A stretch of DNA of 64,000 bases, taken from positions 1,674,001 to 1,738,000 of the forward strand of contig NZ_JBEGII010000001.1 in NCBI RefSeq assembly GCF_040675875.1, written 5' to 3'. This document shows positions 61,076-64,000 of this stretch, in pieces; within the stretch, counting starts at the first letter, position 1, and each line of letters opens with the position of its first letter. Origin of the DNA: Microbacterium sp. LWO12-1.2 (lineage in GTDB: Bacteria; Actinomycetota; Actinomycetes; Actinomycetales; Microbacteriaceae). The notes under the pieces were generated by a model. That model was not told where the DNA came from and did no database searches. It saw only the letters and a program-made list of their open reading frames with translations. Position numbers and translations under genes: made by a program.

Positions 61076-61459
61076 ATGACTTACGAGCAGAAGCCGCAGT
61101 ACCTCACGTCCGTGCTGGTCGAAGAGCGGGACGGATCAGTCACCGTGACTCTCGGCCTTGGCGACCCGATACCCGGCGAGGCCGAAAACTTCGGATATGC
61201 GGTCGACTACTACGGTCAAGACGGGAACGGCGGGAAGCGGTTCGGCGTCCGCTTTGGCAGCGAGGCGACTACACACGTCTTCGACTGGTCGAGCTCGACC
61301 CAGGCGAACGTTGGAAGACTCTCACACATCGAGGATGGGCTCGTGATTTTCTACCCGGACGCCGGTGTCGGTCTGGATGCAATCGGGAAGATCAGCGCGT
61401 TCTCGCACCTCAACGGGCAGGATGTTCAGACCGATTTCCCTGTCACGCTGCTCCGGTGA
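61076..61459 (+). CDS. Hypothetical protein (127 aa)
   Basis: 127-aa strand-rich soluble protein: MTYEQKPQYLTSVLVEERDGSVTVTL, GYAVDYYGQDGNGGKRFGVRFGSEATTHVFDW, LVIFYPDAGVGLDAIGKISAFSHLNGQDVQTDFPVTLLR. No recognised family. AGAGGGG about 9 nt before the ATG at 61076 supports the start. Lies in the tRNA-Pro bounded island. Confidence 0.6.
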   Translation: MTYEQKPQYLTSVLVEERDGSVTVTLGLGDPIPGEAENFGYAVDYYGQDGNGGKRFGVRFGSEATTHVFDWSSSTQANVGRLSHIEDGLVIFYPDAGVGLDAIGKISAFSHLNGQDVQTDFPVTLLR

Positions 61460-61477
61460 CGGGGAAAGTTGCCATCG

Positions 61478-61981
61478 TCAGAAGAACTTGTACCCGCTCA
61501 CGACGGTCAATGTGACCAGAGCGACCTGAGCCGCGATCAGGATCGTGATGGTGACAACTGACCGCGAACCGATGGCGCCGCTGCCCACAGACTTCAGCAT
61601 GTCCGGCCTCGCGCTCACCTCCGACTGGCTGATGCGCTCATAGGCCTCAAGGAGTCCGGGTGTTCTCGACGCTGCGTAGGTGATGCCAAGTGGGGTACCG
61701 CCAGCCAGGATCTTCTCGTTCGCGAAGATGACGTAGCCGACAGGGACGAGGTGGCGATGCACGCTGACCGAGCTAATCAGGAGGGCAACGAGGACGAGGA
61801 TGCCGAAGGCGACTGGTCCGGCGAGTTTGATGTACAAGCCGTAGGCAACGAGCAGCACGTCCGTTGCGGCGAACACCGACCATGCCTGCCGTTCGAGGTT
61901 CACGAGGGTCCGGAACGTCTCAAGCGCTTCGCGATGGTGCAGCTCTGCCATCCGCTGCTGATGTTGCTCGCCCTTACGCAT
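61478..61981 (-). CDS. Hypothetical membrane protein (167 aa)
   Basis: 167 aa from the ATG at 61981. N-terminal charged helix (RKGEQHQQRMAELHHREALETFRTLVNLERQAW), two adjacent membrane helices (SVFAATDVLLVAYGLYIKLAG and FGILVLVALLISSVSVHRHL), a cytoplasmic segment, and a third helix near the end (VVTITILIAAQVALVTLTVV). This two-plus-one layout with flanking helices resembles SLATT-type or small effector membrane proteins of conflict systems, but I cannot assign a family. Convergent with the 127-aa gene. Confidence 0.62.
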   Translation of the reverse strand: MRKGEQHQQRMAELHHREALETFRTLVNLERQAWSVFAATDVLLVAYGLYIKLAGPVAFGILVLVALLISSVSVHRHLVPVGYVIFANEKILAGGTPLGITYAASRTPGLLEAYERISQSEVSARPDMLKSVGSGAIGSRSVVTITILIAAQVALVTLTVVSGYKFF

Positions 61982-62188
61982 GCGGTCATCGTATCCGTGC
62001 GGGCGACCAGTGAGGCGAAGCCGGCCGCCCTGCTGGGATGAGATGGCAGTAACGACTGATTCAGCCACGGCTCCCCCTGTCAGTCCGACGACACCAGCGC
62101 CGGGACACATGAGCGACTCAACTGAGTGCGTCCCTGTCCGCCGCCCGACGACATGGTTGAGGTAGGGCGTCACGGCTACGCTGCGCGA

Positions 62189-62383
62189 ATGCCCGGCAAC
62201 GAGAACGACGAGATCCGCGCACTGTGGCTCCGACTCGCCGAAGCGCGGCGCGAGCGCCTCGCTGTCACTCTCGGCGCTCGCAGATACCCGCGAAACTGCA
62301 GATCCTCCGCTGCACGTTCTTCGTTGACACCTTGGTCGCTACCTCTCGCGAATCCCCGGTTCGAGCACGGCCACAAGTTCTGA
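62189..62383 (+). CDS. Doubtful small ORF (64 aa)
   Basis: TACGCT (62177-62182) 6 nt before the ATG gives a leaderless start, and the first 30 residues (MPGNENDEIRALWLRLAEARRERLAVTLGA) look protein-like, but the rest (RRYPRNCRSSAARSSLTPWS) does not. Probably a truncated gene or remnant. Confidence 0.3.
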   Translation: MPGNENDEIRALWLRLAEARRERLAVTLGARRYPRNCRSSAARSSLTPWSLPLANPRFEHGHKF

Positions 62384-62483
62384 ACACGCAGCATCGGTTT
62401 CTCCTCGGAAACTGGCGGACCGACTTCGCCTCGGTCGCCGCGTGACGGTTGCCCCCCCCTAGCCCCCCGATAGAGTGCGACGC

Positions 62484-62951
62484 GTGACCCCAGAGAGCTT
62501 GACCGACTTCATCGTGGCCGTTGCACCACCCGTCACTGCCGCCTTGGTCGCGCTGGCGACCGCGATCTTGGCGTTCGCGTTGAGCGATCGAGCGGCGCGA
62601 AAGCGGCAGCTGAGGGAGCGCCAGGACTCTGCGATGGAACACATCATGGATGCCTTTGCGGTCATGCAACGATCTCCTGTGCTGGACCCTGCGACCACGG
62701 ACGCATTCATCGATTCGCTACTTCGCTTCACCTGGATGCTTGACGGTCGCGACGAGATCGTTACGAACTGGGTGAATGCGAAGGGCAACGAAACAGTGAG
62801 GGGACTACGCACCGCGAAAAGTCGCGGAGAATGGATCGGGCACCAAAAGGCCGTTGTTGTCTTGAAGCTCCGAGATTGGCGGCTGCGCCCCATTCGAACG
62901 CGGCTTGAGATGCGGGAGCAAATGCCCGCACTGGAGACATTCATCGACTAG
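62484..62951 (+). CDS. Hypothetical membrane-anchored protein (155 aa)
   Basis: 155 aa from the GTG at 62484, 7 nt after TAGAGT (62471-62476). One N-terminal membrane helix (FIVAVAPPVTAALVALATAILAFAL) followed by a basic coiled-coil-like stretch (SDRAARKRQLRERQDSAMEHIMDAFAVMQRS) and a helical soluble domain. No known family; small anchored proteins like this are frequent on integrated elements. Confidence 0.6.
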   Translation: MTPESLTDFIVAVAPPVTAALVALATAILAFALSDRAARKRQLRERQDSAMEHIMDAFAVMQRSPVLDPATTDAFIDSLLRFTWMLDGRDEIVTNWVNAKGNETVRGLRTAKSRGEWIGHQKAVVVLKLRDWRLRPIRTRLEMREQMPALETFID

Positions 62952-63267
62952 CTCCGAACTGGTGCGCGATGGCACGGTTGAAGCTGAGCATCGAGTTAAC
63001 CTCTGTGCGCAGCGAACGCTCGGCGCCTGCGGCGCAGTGGTACCCGGCCTTGACGTTGTGCCATACCTCGAGTTCGGCATGCGCGTCGACTTCGGCCATC
63101 GCGCGGGCCAAGGTCGCGGGCACGTTGTTGCGGCCGTATTGGGCGAGCTGTGTCTGCTTCCTCGCGATGTGAGCACGCTCAACGTCGTAGCGACGGTTGT
63201 TGATCTCGAGCATCACGTCGGGCAGCTTCTCCATCAGCCCGACCGCCTTGCGGATGAAGTACTCCAT
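62941..63267 (-). CDS. Probable mobile-element protein remnant
   Basis: 108 aa (MEYFIRKAVGLMEKLPDVMLEINNRRYDVERAHIARKQTQLAQYGRNNVPATLARAMAEVDAHAELEVWHNV). Upstream on the minus strand the same frame continues through an in-frame TAG at about 63301 into VAIKTGA and, after the stop, LLDYHPTNPTE, so the gene may have been longer and interrupted by a stop. Looks like a phage or plasmid hypothetical; unrecognised. Its 3' end overlaps the convergent 155-aa gene by 11 nt. Confidence 0.4.
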   Translation of the reverse strand: MEYFIRKAVGLMEKLPDVMLEINNRRYDVERAHIARKQTQLAQYGRNNVPATLARAMAEVDAHAELEVWHNVKAGYHCAAGAERSLRTEVNSMLSFNRAIAHQFGASR

Positions 63268-63430
63268 CTCGGTCGGGTTGGTCGGATGGTAGTCGAGCAG
63301 CTACGCACCAGTCTTGATCGCGACGCCGCCGCGAGACTCGCGCCGCCGCGCTCGGTCGCGCCGCCTGACACCTACGCGTCTGCGCCATGTGGACTGGCCG
63401 CCTCGGCAGCTCCCCTCCGGACATAGAAAG

Positions 63431-63470
63431 AGCCCCGGAGATCCGCGTGTTTCCGCGGTTCTCCGGGGCT
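63431..63470 (-). terminator. Terminator of tRNA-Pro
   Basis: Long hairpin: AGCCCCGGAG / CTCCGGGGCT (63431-63440, 63461-63470) with an inner CCGCG / CGCGG pair. Read leftward from the tRNA it is followed by a U-rich TCTTTCT. Confidence 0.8.
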
Positions 63471-63475
63471 TTCGG

Positions 63476-63549
<74 letters not shown>

Positions 63550-63643
63550 TTGTTCTGCACTCTCGCGCAGGCAACTCCCCTATCTTAGCCTGACCCGGCG
63601 GCGCTCCGCGAACCGGGCCGTTGCGAGTGTCGGATGCCCCGCG

Positions 63644-63657
63644 TAGCGTGCCGTGCA
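63644..63657 (+). promoter_or_regulatory. -10 element for a leaderless GNAT transcript
   Basis: TAGCGT (63644-63649), seven nucleotides, then ATG at 63657. Confidence 0.5.
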
Positions 63658-64000
63658 TGGTGACGATCACGACCGAGGTGGCTACAGCGGCGCGGTGGGA
63701 TGACGTGCAGCACGCCCTCACCGGCGGGGGCGATGGCGCAAGCTGCCAGTGCATCTGGCCTGTGTTGAGCAACAAGGACTGGAACCAGACGAACACGCAA
63801 CAGCGCACGGAGATGTTCCGCGACGAGATCGACGACGGACCCCCGCCCGGCATCATCGTGTACGTCGACGGCGAAGCAGCCGGATGGATCCGCATCGGGC
63901 CACGCACCCGTCAGGCCCGCATCCCGCGCACGCGCATGATCGCCGCCGCGACCACCGAGCCGTTCGACGACGAGTCGGTCTGGGCCGTGACGTGTTTCGT
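63657..64000 (+). CDS. GNAT-family acetyltransferase, partial (runs off the right edge)
   Basis: First 114 codons of a GNAT protein: VTITTEVATAARWDDVQHAL, ASCQCIWPVLSNKDWNQTNTQQRTEMFRDEI, then a beta-strand pair GIIVYVDGEAAGWIRIGPRTRQARIPRTR and VWAVTCF just before motif A. The CxC-x-W and NQTNTQQR arrangement is common to a group of actinobacterial GNATs. ATG start with leaderless -10; the acetyl-CoA-binding loop lies outside the window. Confidence 0.8.
   Translation, partial: MVTITTEVATAARWDDVQHALTGGGDGASCQCIWPVLSNKDWNQTNTQQRTEMFRDEIDDGPPPGIIVYVDGEAAGWIRIGPRTRQARIPRTRMIAAATTEPFDDESVWAVTCF

Noticed and set aside
59054..63396. 13-bp repeat GCCATGTGGACTG at 59054-59066 and 63384-63396 as the att core of the island
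   Set aside because: It lies outside both tRNA copies at different distances; a 13-mer repeat can arise by chance in this much sequence, and the tRNA fragment is the better att candidate.

Overview
The window is high-GC actinobacterial chromosome. Gene content and order fit a Microbacterium-like member of the Microbacteriaceae: a dcw-cluster edge (ftsI, ftsL, rsmH, mraZ), an idsA2 / Rv2175c / pknL / aroG / plsC / fadD15 block in the same order as the Mycobacterium Rv2163c-Rv2187 region, a GarA/FtsR block, many leaderless-type starts (TANNNT, then 6-7 nt, then ATG or GTG), and an actinobacterial imuA'-imuB-dnaE2 cassette. The genus is inferred from these features, not proven.

Region 1 (1-24.5 kb) is conserved housekeeping. 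It holds septal peptidoglycan synthesis and its regulator MraZ, polyprenyl diphosphate synthesis, a PASTA-type Ser/Thr kinase next to its likely substrate, DAHP synthase, lipid acyltransferase and acyl-CoA ligase, peptide deformylase, two ParA/MinD-type ATPases, pyruvate carboxylase, two MerR regulators, the FHA protein GarA, CopC and dihydrolipoyl dehydrogenase. The mraZ-rsmH gap carries a hairpin with a CUUCCCC loop, and two GTGGAG repeat clusters lie upstream of mraZ.

Region 2 (24.5-43.4 kb) is mixed. It contains a compact type III polyketide synthase / methyltransferase / flavin monooxygenase operon, CYTH and prepilin peptidase genes, the SOS mutasome imuA'-imuB-dnaE2 with an SOS box, a HelR-type helicase behind a rifamycin-associated-element-like palindrome, a serine hydrolase lipoprotein, a DUF3494 ice-binding surface protein, and a divergent TetR/EamA exporter pair with two palindromic operators.

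Region 3 (43.5-53.5 kb) is accessory. It contains MepB, a run of small unrelated proteins (pentapeptide-repeat, LRR-like, SMI1/KNR4-like) that resembles a poly-immunity locus, PhzF, GNAT, a TetR (LmrA/YxaF-like) gene overlapping an SDR-alpha/beta hydrolase fusion, and two decayed genes (DUF1254/1214 and AraC).

Region 4 (53.5-58.8 kb) is a tightly overlapping PadR-controlled operon with two ABC-2 type transporters and a PLDc_N membrane protein.

Region 5 (58.9-63.5 kb) is about 4.6 kb of small, often broken genes lying between a 33-nt tRNA-Pro 3' fragment and an intact tRNA-Pro(GGG). It looks like a decayed integrated element and includes a DUF2510/PASTA/Ltp-domain surface protein. A GNAT gene runs off the right edge.
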